Assembly: GCF_025370935.1 (NCBI RefSeq)
Contig: NC_133486.1
Location: 10,256,133 to 10,320,132, forward strand
Direction of reading: 5' to 3'
DNA length: 64,000 bases
Origin: Choristoneura fumiferana
Taxonomy: Eukaryota; Arthropoda; Insecta; Lepidoptera; Tortricidae
Shown here: positions 11,113 through 23,474 of the stretch, one piece after another
Numbering within the stretch: position 1 is the first letter of the stretch
How the letters are laid out: each line of letters opens with the position of its first letter
Notes under the pieces: generated by a model
Databases searched by the model: none
The model's input: the letters and a program-made list of their open reading frames with translations, nothing else
What the model was told of the DNA's origin: nothing
Position numbers and translations under genes: made by a program

Positions 11113-13587
11113 TACGCTTTCACGCCTAAACCGCTGAACGGATTTTGATGAAATTTGGTACAGAGATAGAATAGACCTTGGGAAAGAACATAGGCTATCT
11201 TTTATCGCGAAAAAGAGGCTTTAAGGGGTTGAAATAGGGGATGAAAGTTTATATGGTGGAAGTTTGTCGCTGTCGAAGATAAAACCATGAAATTTGGCAT
11301 TTAGGCAATTAAACCATACTAATATTATACTTAAATGCGAAAGTAACACTGTCTGTCTGACTGTCTGTCTGTCTGTTACGCTTTCACGCCTAAACCGCTG
11401 AACCGATTTTGATGAAATTTGGTACAGAGATAGAATCTTGGGAAAGAACATAGGCTATCTTTTATCGCGAAAAAGAGGCTTTAAGGGGTTGAAATAGGGG
11501 ATGAAAGTTTATATGGTGGAAGTTCGTCGCTGTCGAAGATAAAACCATGAAACTTGGCATTTAGGCAGTTAATATAAGAAATAAGTCGATATTTGGTTGA
11601 GCTTTTTTGAAATTTCGACCTGTGAGGGGATGGAATAGGGGATGAAAGTTTATATGGAAGGTCGTCATTATCGAAGATAAATCTATGAATCTTTATTAAA
11701 CTTGCCATTTCGGCACGTGATAAGAGATAAATAGATATTTGTTCGCGCGTTTTTTTAAATTCATCCTGTGAGGGGGTGAAATAGGGGATGAAAGTTTATA
11801 TGGAAGATCATCATTGTCGAAGATAAATCGATGGTTCTTTATGAAACTTGGCATTTGGGCACGTGATAAGAGATAGGTACATCGATATTTGTTCGGACCG
11901 GACCGGATCGGGGCGTAGACAGGGAGGCAACGGAGTGGAGCGGAGGCAACGAATGGAGCGGAGAGCATGCAGGCTACAGCGGAGGCAGTGAAGTAGAGCG
12001 GAGGCGGCGGAGTGGAGCTGACGCTGCTGAGCGGAGCGGAGGCTGGCGGAGCGAAGGCTGGCGGAGCGGAGGTTGGCGGAGCGGAGGCTGGCGGAGCAGA
12101 GCGGAGGCAGTGGAGCGTAGCGGAGACAGCGGAGCGGAGGCAGCGAGGCAACGGAGTGGAGCGGAGGCAACGGATGGAGCGGAGACAATGCAGGCTGCAG
12201 CGGAGGCAGTCAAGTAGAGCGGAGGTAGCGGAGCGGAGCTGACGCTGCTGAGCGGAGCGGAGGCAGTGGAGCGGAGCGGAGAGAACAGAGCGGAGGCATC
12301 GGAGCGGAGGCAGCGAGGCAACGGAGTGGAGCGGAGGCAACGGATGGAGCGTAGACAATGCAGGCTGCAGCAGAAGCAGTCAAGTAGAGGGGAGGTAGCG
12401 GAGCGGAGCTGACGCTGCTGAGCGGAGCGGAGGCTGGCGGAGCAGAGGCTAGCGGATCGGAGGCTGGCGGAGCGGAGGCTGACAGAGCGGAGGCTGGCGG
12501 AGCGGAGGCTGGCGGAGCGGAGGCTGTGGAGAGGAGGCAGCGGAGCGGAGGCAGTGGAGCAGAGCGTAGCGGACGCTGCTTAGGCTGTGGAGCTGATTGA
12601 TGGTGATGGTGATGAGTGGTGCTGATTATGATGATTGGTGATGATGATGGTGATTGTGGTGATGATGATTGATGATGATGAATAGGTAACAAAAAAAAAT
12701 TAAAAATGCCATCATTTGAAAACTAACTGCGAGGGGATGTTAGCAGAGGGTTATGATGCAGTGATAGCAGAGGCTTTGAAGCTCATAAGAAAAATGTACC
12801 CAATGTGAGATCATCATGAAAAAATATGATTTTCAGATTTTTCTTATTTATTGTGCTATAAGAGCTACCTTTATGCAAAATTCCAAGTATCTAGGACAGC
12901 CGGCAGTGCGCTATAACTTTTTCTGTTAAGGCGATTTGTATGAAAACACCTTTTTAATGACTGTAGCTTTTGATTGCCTTGACTTAGAAGTTTGATTTTT
13001 TCACAGCTTTCGGGACTATTGACCTGAGTTTAGGGTTTTCATTTCAACTCGATACCGATACTCCGCTAAAGGGTCTTGACAGACAGACGGACGGACGGAC
13101 AGCAAATCCTATAAGAGTTCAATGTTTTCCTCTTGAAGAACGAAACCCTAAAAAACATTTGTTCCGGCGCTTTTCAAATACGACCTATTTACTTGAAAAT
13201 ATGGAGATGAAAGTTCTTACGGAATTCCAAACAAATTTACTATAAGTATATTTATCGGAACTATGTGTAGCTAAAATGCCGTCTTAATTATAATCATATC
13301 CTCCTAACTTACAATAAAGGACGTACCTAAGGTGTCAAGAGTTCACTATGAAGAATTAGTCCTTTTGTGCTGGCAGGGTAGAATACACGTCGTTTTGCTA
13401 AAATGTGGCTACCCGCAAAATATTTATGTTTTACTAAAGAACATGCATGGATGGAAGAACAAAAATGGTTATTTTCAGTAAACCGTAGAAGTTTCTATGT
13501 GCTATGATTGGCAGAATGTATCCTAAATAAATTAAATACTTCCCAAAGTTACTATTCCACGCGGACGAAGTCGCGGGCAAAAGCTAG
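11037..13587 (+). mobile_element. 2.55 kb non-autonomous Helitron carrying a minisatellite
   Basis: Starts TCCATACTAATATTATAAAT after an A, and ends acgaagtcgcgggcaaaagCTAG before a T. A GC-rich hairpin (gcggacgaagtcgc) lies just before CTAG, as Helitron 3' ends have. The 5' region is partly duplicated (second start near 11,315), with a GTCT microsatellite at about 11,067-11,111 and repeated ~140 bp modules. The middle is a G-rich minisatellite (11,917-12,595). There is no Rep/helicase ORF. The element is absent from the corresponding place in copy 2 (near 39,895-39,920). Confidence 0.82.
11917..12595. repeat. G-rich purine-skewed minisatellite (gagcggaggc units)
   Basis: Degenerate ~10-20 bp units built on gcggagcggaggctg, arranged in larger repeats: the block around acggagtggagcggaggcaa recurs three times, each followed by atggagcg(g/t)aga. 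The apparent ORFs on both strands (Ser/Ala/Pro-rich or Gly/Ala-rich) follow from the repeat and are not genes. A GAT/GGT-rich tract follows to about 12,685. Confidence 0.95.
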
Positions 13588-14911
13588 TAGGTAAATAATT
13601 TTAATTATCCAGTAGGTAGAATAGCAGGCACGACCTAGGTATTTCCCAGGCTAGCTAGGTATTTCAGTGGCTGCGGGTCATAATAACGTCGCTGGCAGTG
13701 GGCGATAGCTTACAAATCTAATTCCGGGCGTCGTGGCCACCACTGTAGCTTGGAAATAGGGATAGTATAGGCCTTGATATTTGGATGGGGCTCTGAGGCG
13801 TGTCAATAGCCGGATGTACGGCTGTGAGTTACGAAAATTAAAGAAAATCTAAAAATATAAAAAAAATAACCCATTAAGTGCCAACTGCGTAATAATGCGT
13901 AGGTTGTAGATAATGGTCGGCGCACTTCCACAGTCTTTAATTTTTATGCCAGCTACGAAATAATGCGTTAAGGTCCATTTATATTGTGGTTACCGGTTGC
14001 AATTAGACCCTCATCTTCAGCAATCAATTGGTTAATAATTGGGTAGATTATACTGGGTAAAAAAAAAACTATTCTAGATTAGATTAGATTAGTCAACTAG
14101 ATTCTCAAAATATATTGGACACTTATTTTTCCTTTTGTCAATCGAACAAAAAGTTGCAAAGATGAAGCGGATCAAAGTTCGAGAGAGGAAGGCCGTGATG
14201 TGTGTTCACTGCTCCAGAGGGGCTCAACACGAGGCGCGCCAGGAAATCGCCCACCGCCAGAACAATAGCCCTGCTAAACGTTATGCTGGACAAGCACCAG
14301 GATACTGACCTACTTGCTGGGAATTGGCACTCTGTGCTGGCTACTATTGTGAAGTTTTTATCCAATAATAATTTGTAAAGTATTCAAATCCGTTTTCTAT
14401 GTTCATTTTGGTTATGTTATTCCGGTAGGTATTGTATTCTTTATTATTCATTTGTGTTCTATGTATATTGATTTATATGAAGCATGTAACGTAATAGGCG
14501 TTTTGGTTTTTATACTGTAAGCCTATTATTGTATTGTTTTGAATAAATAAATAAATGTCACTCCTAAATAAAATGTGTGCCTATGTGTGCTGACGTGGAC
14601 CTTTAACTGGTTATAGTCTTAGTGTTAAAGTTTGCTCGGGCTAAAACTCGTAAAATTTAATGTTTTCCCAGAGATAAGACCAAGCTAGATCGATCTGTCA
14701 TCCGCGAAAACCCCTACATACCAAATTTCATCGAAATCGTTCGAGCCGTTTCTGAGGTCCTGATTACACAAGAATTGCTCGTTTAAAGGTAGATAGATTG
14801 ACAAAAGAAGAATACATCTCCAAATTTTTTTTGATAACGTATTTGTCATTTTTGAACATGAATGTCATTCATATCATAAATACGAACGTCTGTGTCATTT
14901 TAACTGTCTTA
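13588..14911. other. Non-coding DNA shared by both copies
   Basis: Collinear with 39,910-41,528. Around 14,130-14,370 a block has higher GC content and open frames on both strands (minus strand 75 codons, identical arrangement at 40,466-40,693). I recognise no family in it. Copy 2 carries a retroposon insertion at 40,739-41,009 in this stretch. Confidence 0.5.
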
Positions 14912-15052
14912 AGCCGAGTTTAGGCTTGCAAGAAAAATCGTGCAAGTTGCATTGCATTGCGGCGCTCGATTGACCACTACAAACTCGTTGGCTTTACGGC
15001 CTCGCAATGTAAAGCAACTTGCACGATTTTTCTCGCGAGTCTGAACTCGGCT
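14912..15052. mobile_element. PIF/Harbinger-type MITE, TTA target duplication
   Basis: A 141 bp foldback with ends AGCCGAGTTTAGGCTTGCAA and its inverse, flanked by TTA at 14,909-14,911 and 15,053-15,055. A 3 bp TTA duplication is the PIF/Harbinger pattern. Duplicate copy: 41,529-41,669, also between TTA trinucleotides. Confidence 0.85.
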
Positions 15053-15250
15053 TTATATCTTCATATTTTTTGTCTAATCGATTAAAGAAAAAACACGTGT
15101 CAAATTATTTTCTGAAAACTGATGATCTAACTGTTGGACTAATGTAAACAATGAAATACGACTAATTATACATTTAGTTTTTGGAGTTCGAAAATAATAA
15201 TTTGTTCTAATTTTTTTTCCTAAATTATCATTATTTCTGAAATCAAAGCA

Positions 15251-15256
15251 ATTAAT
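15251..15256. other. Empty DIRS insertion site (ATTAAT) in copy 1
   Basis: gcaATTAATtatat here corresponds to the filled site in copy 2, where ATTAAT occurs at 41,868-41,873 and 47,346-47,351 around the DIRS element. The hexamer also sits at the centre of the element's internal complementary region (46,807-46,812). Confidence 0.85.
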
Positions 15257-15261
15257 TATAT

Positions 15262-17143
15262 TTATTTGCACACTTACCCGCCTAACTGTCTTACAATAAG
15301 GACTTGATACATTTAATTAGGCTAAAAACATCCCCTTTGGTGTAAAATTACTCCTAAGGACCGCCTAGCACCTTTAAGAAGATCCTAACCGTCAATCAAT
15401 TCTCAACCTAAATTAAAACAATGACGCTTTAAATTTCCTTGCGCTTGAATGGACTTAAGATTTTAGGATGCGTAGGAGTGGTTACCATCTTCAATGTCGC
15501 AAATTATGTAGATTACTTTTGCTAAGTTGTTTAGAAAGCACCTAAAGCGGCATGAGGGGAATTAGAGTCGTTATAGATAATTGAAAATCATTACGTTCAT
15601 CTAATTACGGGTATCAAGTGAAGGTTGTAACTAAATATCTGTGGCTTGAGAAGAGCTGCTATGATTTTAGTTATATAATATTATAAGAAAATAATTATTC
15701 TTTTTAAATATTATATAACTATTGCTGAGATTAATAACTAGTCTTTCCTCAAAAGAATCCGTGGAAATTCCCATCAATCACATAGATAATTTTCCTAACG
15801 TTGCATAATTTTTTTGATAATTATTTATTTATTTTATGATTTTTTTTTTTAGTTGAATTGTTTTATGGTTTATGGTTTACCTTTAGGCAGTAATGCATAC
15901 TAACACTAGAGCTAAGGTAACTCTATATACTAACTACTAACTCTGACATGTAATTACTTTATTTGGATTTTGATTATGTAATTAAAATATTGTTGTCTTG
16001 TTAATATGAGCCTTGAGTTTGGAAATAAATATTATTATTTATTATTAAGAAAAGTTTATACAGGTAGTCAAGTCTTATTACTTAATTTTTTTATTCTTTT
16101 TTTTTATTTTTTCGCATAAAGAGAAGAAAACTTAAAAAATGGATGAAATTTCCGTGAGAATTCCTAAGAATTTATAACTCTAGAGGGTGTTTTTCTTACG
16201 AAACAAAGAAAGTCAAAAATGAGATTCTTGAGATTTTTTACTAAATTATAGAACTTTTGGAATTATGGAACTTTAACTATATTGCACATTGTGGTTATTA
16301 AGGGGTAAGCTCCTGGTTAGCTCATGAGCAATGTCCCGTTAGATGGCGCTGTTATCAATAGTTCCTTTTTTCAGTTTTTTCGTAAATTATGAAGAATTAT
16401 TTCACCAAAACTAGTGGCGGGAGTATCTAAGCGTAACCGATTTTTGACCCCACACTCGAAATGAAATATTCCGCCAAAGCCGCAAACGAGGTGCTTTACT
16501 TTGAACGTCAATTGCGGCCGTATACGGACACTAGGAGCTCACGCACACACTCAAATAGACAGCGCCAGCTAGCGAAAGTCTATTGCGACACTTAGCTACC
16601 CGATCGGGGTACTCCTTCGAGTAATATTCACATTTTTTTATGGAGTCACGAAATTTGTACTAACTGTACTTTACTCGAAATTTTACTACGACCTATAAAT
16701 CTATAAGTATTTTATTGATAATTAGAAGCAGGTCTTGGATAACTGTTCGCATATTATAATACGAGCCAAACGCCTTTCAAGTGGTCATAATATGTGTACG
16801 ATAAATTGAGAAATTACCGAGATTCTGACCACGGTTCTTGTCTTGGTTGATGGTCTTGCTATTATTCAGGTTATTTTATAGTTACTTTTCGTAGTTACTA
16901 CTCTTGCTAAAGTGGTCATGGTCGTCGGTTTGAAAATCGGTATCAAATCTACAGGACGAGTTTCTTGGAAAATAGTGCGGTGGTTTGTCCTTACCTTCCA
17001 CGCCGCAGAGCTGGAGTTTGGAATTCGTAGTTGGCAATAGAGAGCGCTGCCACCAGGGCTCTTAGTCACCTTGTACGACACGCACAGGAATGCACAGCAA
17101 TCAAGTTTATCAAGGGCATCCGTAAGGCCAAAGTCCCTTAAGA
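15262..17143. other. AT-rich spacer
   Basis: No counterpart inside the window. It contains a hairpin at 15,668-15,721 (gttatataatatt arms) and homopolymer tracts, but nothing I can identify as coding. Confidence 0.5.
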
Positions 17144-17339
17144 CACTGTTACACATGCTCTTTAGTAGCAAGAAAGCATGCTACTATTGAGCAAATGCTA
17201 GCTAGTAGCATGTGGAACAGCACATGCTACTATCGAGCATGCTTATTAGTGGCAAGCTCGAGACGGGTGGAAGGGGGAAAAGGTATTAACAAGTGTGAAC
17301 GCGTTTGCTTCAGTCCAGTAACGAGCATGTGTAACAGTG
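17144..17339. mobile_element. hAT-type MITE with 8 bp target duplication
   Basis: Terminal inverted repeats CACTGTTACACATGCTC and its inverse enclose 196 bp with internal inverted copies of agcatgctacta. Flanks are CCTTAAGA (17,136-17,143) and CCTTTAGA (17,340-17,347), an 8 bp duplication with one difference, as hAT elements make. Confidence 0.85.
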
Positions 17340-18407
17340 CCTTTAGACATACCTAATATTTTATGAACAGTGCTTCGTGTAAGCTCTTTCTATCAAAAGA
17401 GGTAATAAAATCCATACAGAGTTTACTATCCTAATTATCATCATCATCATCACTCAATTTCTGTGGTAAGACTTTGGTAGAGAATTAGTAATCATAACTG
17501 CTAATATAAATTATTAATAAGTGCTAACCATGAAAAGAGTTGACGAAGAGTTTATCTAGGCTTCTGCATCTGGATTTCTCAGTTCGTATATATAATACTA
17601 CTAGCTTAATCCCGCGGCTTCGCTCCCGTTGAAGAAAAAAATCTACTCTGTAGTGTAGGTATTCGAATTAAAAAAAAACTTCTTGCACCTCTGCGATCCT
17701 CAAGGAACCGTTTGCAAATCTATGCATTTTTAGGCCATGTTTTGCCTTTAGGTATAAATATACTTACGAAATACTTACATAACAGCAAAAGTTCACCACT
17801 CGCCGCTAACTTGCGCCGATCAAAGCGGTAAAAATTATCCCGTGCTAATTTGTACCTACTTATCTCTATAAAATTGATTTTGTTAGGATATCATAACCGA
17901 TGATTTGCACAATCAGCAGAAGACTACGAGCAGTTCCAAAATCATCTACACTCCCTTTGTTACCTTCGAGTCGAAAACAGTTGTCGATTCGTATCAATAT
18001 AACTACCTATTGTAAGTATTATCTGCTAGGATTTTTTTCCGATCCAGCAGGTTGTAGTCGTGCGTACTGGATTATTGCAGTGTTTCCTTTGGATGTTCGT
18101 GCGATGGAACTATTGCGTTTTTTTGCATTAGTTCCTTACAAGACGCGTTTATTTTTTGCCTTTGTTCCTTCGCAGTAGCATCTTCAGTTCTGCAAAGGTA
18201 CAAAGCGGAAAATCCCGCAGTTCTTTCTAAGGTCTTGTGAAGGAACTAGAACTACCGCAAATAATCCGTGTACTTGCAGACTACGGGCACGTTCAGTTTA
18301 GCTGACACGTCATCAATCGAGACAGATGTTTGCATCAAACCTAATTCGAAGCAGTCAAGCTCATAGGTAGCTGAACAGTTTGGTACTTTGTCACAGCAAG
18401 CTACAGT
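17340..18407. other. Spacer with a Helitron-end fragment
   Basis: Near 17,589-17,625 the plus strand reads ctagcttaatcccgcggctt, the inverse of a mini-Helitron 3' end. The rest shows no gene; the 92-codon ORF from 17,900 has no recognisable features. Confidence 0.45.
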
Positions 18408-18706
18408 GCTAAATGAGCATTTCTAAAAAAGTTTGTACATTTGATTTGCGACTCCCGATTTGGGTAAAAATTGCAGGTGATAGTCCCCGAATTCTCCAAT
18501 TAATTTGTATGGAAATTCCTTTTTTGTTACCGCAAATCCATAGTTTTGGTAACAAAAAAGAAATTTCCATACAAACCAATTGGGACATTTGAGAGACTAT
18601 GTTATTACGACTCAATATCGTTCACTCTACAAACCTGCAAATTTTTATCACAAATAGGAGTCGCAAATCAAATGTACAAACTTTATTTGGAAATGCTCAA
18701 ATATTG
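18408..18706. mobile_element. Foldback element next to an assembly gap
   Basis: Inverted arms of about 65 bp (gtttgtacatttgatttgcg and its inverse) enclose a second inner palindrome (ccttttttgttaccgcaaat region). It ends beside a 10-N gap at 18,708-18,717, so its right flank is uncertain. Confidence 0.75.
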
Positions 18707-18717
18707 ANNNNNNNNNN

Positions 18718-20060
18718 CAGCAAAGTAAATTGACAAGTTATAATCAAAGTATCTGTCGGCTGTCATTTACACTTACTTGTCAATTTTGTTAGAAAGATAA
18801 AGAATTCTGAATTTTAGTTTATTAATTAAATTAATTTCATGGTTTAGTTACAAAAATATTTTACTTTAACCTCCCATAAAAAAGCCTGTCTGCCGGTAAC
18901 ACACTGTTTACGCATTCTTGATGACGCTCAAATATCTTTGATTACTATGTGGAAGAATCGAAAAGGAATCTTAAATAAGTGGAGCAAGGGATTCCAACTG
19001 GCGTTGTTTCAAAGGGCCACGAAGTTGTTTATACTCGGTCGATGTGAAAGTCCCTGTCCGGCAATATCTTCCCAAACCCGTAAGAGGCGGAGACGCCGTG
19101 ACCGCTTTGAGCAAGTTTACCGGTGCGCCGTTCGCAAAAACGAGGTGGTTTGGGTAGAAATAGTAAGTTCAAATCAAGACCAAATATATTTATTTGCGTG
19201 TTTCTTTGGTAAAGATTCTGTGCCAGTCTACCAGAAATGGTTGAACCCCTTTCCCCCCCTACAGGATCATCTTTCTAACCTAATGGCGTGCTCGCTTCGC
19301 TCACTTGGCTCGCGCGTTGTTGTCGCAATTGTACACTTCTGCTCGTCTCGCTCGTCGTTGTAGCTGATTTTTCAAAATGTATTGATAAAAAAACAACTCA
19401 TATTTCAGGCTTTCACAGGATTAAGCTATAGACGAATTGAATACTAACTAACCTATAATTATAGCTGAAATGAAGTTTAGTTCACGCACGATAACACTTT
19501 AATACATTATATCGGATGAAGATGGAGTAGAAGCATATATTAGATTACCAACTCTTTCACCTGGGCTTATTCTTGAGAAATGAAGAATATTACAAAAAAA
19601 GAGAGCTTTGGCATCGCGGAAATTAGCCAGGCCTTAAAATACCTGAATAACCTAAAACACGTAAAAACAGCGTAAAACGCCCATCTGCTAACAGGGCTCT
19701 ATAAAACTAAACGACCGGACCTTTCCCGCTACATTGGTGGCAATAGCGATCCCAGAATCAAATTTTAATAGAACAGGGCTATTGGCTGTGTTGATTAAAT
19801 ATGGATATAGAAGTATGAATTTTACACAGAGAGACACAGACAGTTATTGATAAAAAACTTAAGCAAGGCCTCTCTTGCATGCAACAGTAGCACATCCGTA
19901 CAAATAAGTTGGTCCCATGTTCTAAAAATGACTAAAACTCCATATCTTTCTAATCTGTGCATTAAAACACGACAGCTATATATCTTTACTGATGCCGTTT
20001 GACGACAAAATGTCTGTCACTAATATAATTTTAAGAATATAGTCTGAGGGTCCATATCGG
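18718..20060. other. Spacer with a possible but unproven exon
   Basis: An ORF at 18,938-19,363 has a less repetitive centre (about 18,990-19,160), followed by ATAGTAAGT at 19,159-19,167, which resembles a 5' splice site. A second frame over the same bases is also protein-like, so the true frame, if any, is unclear. At 19,284-19,360 the sequence (gctcgcttcgctcacttggc) resembles the interior of the TGT/ACA inverted-repeat element. I do not call a gene. Confidence 0.3.
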
Positions 20061-20061
20061 C

Positions 20062-20592
20062 TCGTATAGGTAGGTACAGTACCCAGCGATAAACATTGCA
20101 CATCGGTCTTCGGAAAAAGACAATTGGCTGTTCACGACGATTTCCGAACACTGGCCACCGTCCATCAATCATCGTATTTATTAAGTGACGTTTTATATCA
20201 AATAAATACTGCACTTTTATGGACTTAATTAGTTTACCTCATATTAATGACATGTAAAATTCGGATATCTATAGAGATCTGTTGCAATCAATAGAAAAAG
20301 GATAGTTCCCTCTTTTTCCTAAAGACACCATCGTACAATTTAAAGTTTTGGGGGGTTTCGACAACTCTTTATTATATAATTTGTCATGTTTTTTTTTTTT
20401 TATGAATGTAAATATGAATATAATTTTCATCTAAATGCGTCCGTACTCTATTGCGCCTGTAGAACGACTGATAAACGTCACATAAGTAGGTAGTGTGTGA
20501 CAACGCTCTACGAAGCCGAAATTAGCCGAGTCTCTTTCCAAAGACCGATGTGCAATCTTTATGGCCGGGTACTGTACACTTGTTGAAAGTCC
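20062..20592. repeat. Widely spaced inverted repeat (~60 bp arms)
   Basis: The left arm at about 20,070-20,128 (acattgcacatcggtcttcg) is the inverse of the right arm at about 20,530-20,585 (ccgatgtgcaatc, gggtactgtaca), with roughly 400 bp between. It could be one foldback element or two oppositely oriented copies of one family. Confidence 0.7.
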
Positions 20593-21295
20593 GAAGTCTT
20601 CTTTCTCTGAATCTAAGAATTGTTCAGAATTGTTATAAAACAACCTAACCAACCTAGAGTTTCTATAGAATGACCATTTAAAAAATTCAGAAAAATTAAG
20701 GTTTCAGTGGAAAAAGTATGACAAACGATCCGGACACACATTACAGTATGACTAGCAAAAAGTATGCGAAGTTTGGCGCTCGCATAGTCTGTACGTAGTC
20801 TGGCTGGAGACAATTAATTACATACCTAATCTGCAGTATTACTATTTCAGCGGACCCCGTTTTTAAATACCTACGCTGTCTGTGAAACTAAAATAGAGAA
20901 ACAGAAGTAGATTTATTTATTCGTTTTGGTCATTAAAAATATCTGCGATATCTATTACTAACTGACTACTTCAATAGAACGTGGACTTCGAATTGAAATA
21001 TATAATGAAAAAACATAATTGTAGTAAGTATCACGAAACGTTTCGTTCCCTGCATTAACGTACGGAACCTCAAAGCAATGTTTATACTGACGCTCGCTAC
21101 AATTTCAATTTTACGCAACAACCAGGCGGAATTGAATTCTTTATCATTTCGTTGATGTTGTTTGGATAAACGGCGACGGTGTAAAGCGTTTTATGCATTA
21201 TTACGATACTCATGGATCTATCCAACGAGTTTTAATTATTGTGGTAATATGAAGGTGGATTGTAACTTCAGGACGTATTCTTTGAACATAAACTG
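20593..21295. other. Spacer, nothing recognised
   Basis: Mixed AT-rich sequence with short ORFs only, none of which resembles a known family. Confidence 0.45.
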
Positions 21296-21745
21296 AAACA
21301 TAGATGCACAGAAAAACCAGAAAAAGAGACCAGCGCTGGGAATCGAACCCAGGTCCTCAGCATTCCGTGCTGCGTGCCATACCCTTACACTACCACTGGA
21401 TATGAGTACAGACACGAATTTCTCCTATGCACCACATATCTCAGCTTGTTAGCTTATGGATTTTTTTATTCGACTGGATGGCAAACGAGCAAGTGGGTCT
21501 CCTGATGGTAAGAGATCACCACCGCCCATAAACATCTGCAACACCAGGGGTATTGCCAACCTAGAGGCCTAAGATGAGATACCTCAAGTGCCATTAATTT
21601 CACCGGCTGTCTTACTCTCCACGCCGAAACACAACAGTGCAAGAACTGCTGCTTCACGGCAGGATTTTAAATGACCGTAAAAGTGACAAAATTTGGAGTT
21701 GAAATGAAATATTCAAAAAGACTCCAGAAACCAATCTTAAGGCCG
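21296..21745 (-). mobile_element. tRNA-derived SINE split by element X
   Basis: A minus-strand relative of the SINE at 1,356-1,777. The 3' end (tttttctggtttttctgtgc on the minus strand), the B box region at about 21,335-21,355 and the A box region at about 21,380-21,400 are present. Element X (about 21,465-21,668, plus strand) interrupts it. The 5' segment resumes at about 21,670-21,745 as a single-orientation version of the arm that is palindromic at 1,356. Confidence 0.8.
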
Positions 21746-23338
21746 TATTTTCTCAGTCGCTCACGATTGCATTCTGAATCTTTTCCTACCCCACCCTGCC
21801 TACACCGTTGAAAGAAAGAAATGGTGAAAGCGATCGTAAACGTGACATTTGATTGCTGTAACGCCCCAATTGTTAGAAATTGGGCAAAAGCAAGTGAAAA
21901 AATCGCGGCATACTCGTATTCCCGTTTTATTGTATGAATGCAAGTACAAATAGAGAAAGTCTTTATATGAAAAAATCCTAAATACTACATAAGCCAAACA
22001 CAAACGCCTCATTGCGGTTTCCCTATTATAGCACGTAATAAAAGGCTCTAACTATTAAACAAATTAATTGCGGCGCTATCTTTTCTTCCCCTATCTGATG
22101 ACCCATTTCTTACTTTTTTTCCGCCAGCAACTTAAATAAACTACGAATGTATCTACGAAAATGCTACCACATTAAAGAGATGGGTTCAGTTATAATCATC
22201 CTAACAATCCTACTAATAATAGGTAGTAAAAACTGTGAATTTTAAGGGTTCGATATTTAGTATGTTTTTTACTCTATCACGCAAAAAAAAACGTACAACG
22301 GATTTGGACAAATTTGCACACATAAAGTTTTAATAATTTCTAATTTAAAGCAGTTGATAGGTTACTTTTTCTCTGCTAATTAAAAAGAGCTAATTTTGAA
22401 TCTTACAAGAAATTTCGAATACAATTTTATTTAACTTTTTGAGCTCCTTTCTGAAAACTCACTATTTTCATATTGGCGTATTGAATAATGTACAAAAAAG
22501 TGAGATAAAGGGAATTTATTAACAACAGCACCATCTAACGGCCATTTTGTTCACTTTCAAACTGTGACTGTGATTCAATGTGTGATTGACACAATGGTTC
22601 GTAGTCGTGGACAGTTAAATAATTTAAAAATGGGCTTATATAGGTACAGAGCAAGAAAAATTTTGAGAGCGCAATTTAGGATTCGTTCGAGACCGTTATA
22701 GCGACATCTATCGGATTTTTCTTGAAACAAATCTTAACTATATTAATTGTAATAAATCCAACATCCTGATTTGACAGTATTATTTTGGGGAAGAGATCAA
22801 AACCTTGGTTCTATTAGTGCGGAACCCTAAAGGAAACTATCTATCCGGCATTTAAATGTAACGTGGCTAATGATATATATCTGCTCCACACGCAAGCATT
22901 TCTCACAGTGAATAATGTGCTATTGTATTGGTTTACTAGCCTTTTCCCGCATCTTCACTTGCTTCTTGGGGAATTGGGTGGTTATCTGAATAAAAAAAAT
23001 ATTATGATTAGTCCCGGCATTTACGTTCTCAAAAAATATTGAACACGTTTTTTTCCTCAATCAAACAAACAATACAAAAATAAAAGTAAAAGTTCGGGAA
23101 AGGGTCACTCAAGCTCATAACTTTTTATTTAAATAAATATACTACAGCTACAATAAAGGTCAGATTTTTTTGCAGAAGCCAGGAATCGACTCTCTATATG
23201 GTTCTCTTTTCAATAGATCACTCTCTAACTTAAATTTTTATCTAGTTACTGCTTTACGGTTTTATTTCCGGCTCCAGCATCTTACTACGCTAAACGTAAT
23301 TACCATCCCATGTTTATTAGCACATGAATTTTCATCAC
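21746..23338. other. Spacer, nothing recognised
   Basis: AT-rich sequence with no recognisable coding region, tRNA or structured repeat; short ORFs only. Confidence 0.45.
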
Positions 23339-23474
23339 GCTGGATTTGATCGAGTAACAAAAAAAACTTTTACTTTTACAAAAGAGTTTTTTTTTTTTAG
23401 GGAGGATAGTCTAGGTTGGAAAACCGAACTAAACCTTGTAAAAGTTTATTTTGTTACTCGATGCTAAATCCAGC
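23339..23474. mobile_element. Short foldback element / MITE
   Basis: Inverted arms GCTGGATTT...CGAGTAACAAAA...AACTTTTAC and their inverse, about 136 bp in all. No clear target duplication, so the superfamily is not assigned. Confidence 0.7.

Larger units (their letters stand above)
1..15261. repeat. Large direct duplication, copy 1
   Basis: This segment recurs in the same orientation from 27,427 onward. Base 1 here matches base 27,427, so the repeat probably continues left of the window. Collinearity holds to the ATTAATTATAT at 15,251-15,261 and then stops. The copies show long identical runs with scattered substitutions, plus discrete insertions. Copy 1 alone carries a SINE (1,356-1,777), a Helitron (11,037-13,587) and one extra unit of the 295 bp array. 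It may be a true segmental duplication or an uncollapsed alternative haplotype; the sequence alone does not decide. Confidence 0.93.

Noticed and set aside
11696..12692. Long Ser/Ala/Pro-rich and Gly/Ala-rich ORFs
   Set aside because: They arise from the G-rich minisatellite in several frames at once; no gene structure.
18938..19363. 141-codon ORF as a host gene exon
   Set aside because: Two frames look equally protein-like, the 3' end is simple sequence shared with a repeat, and no matching acceptor is evident.
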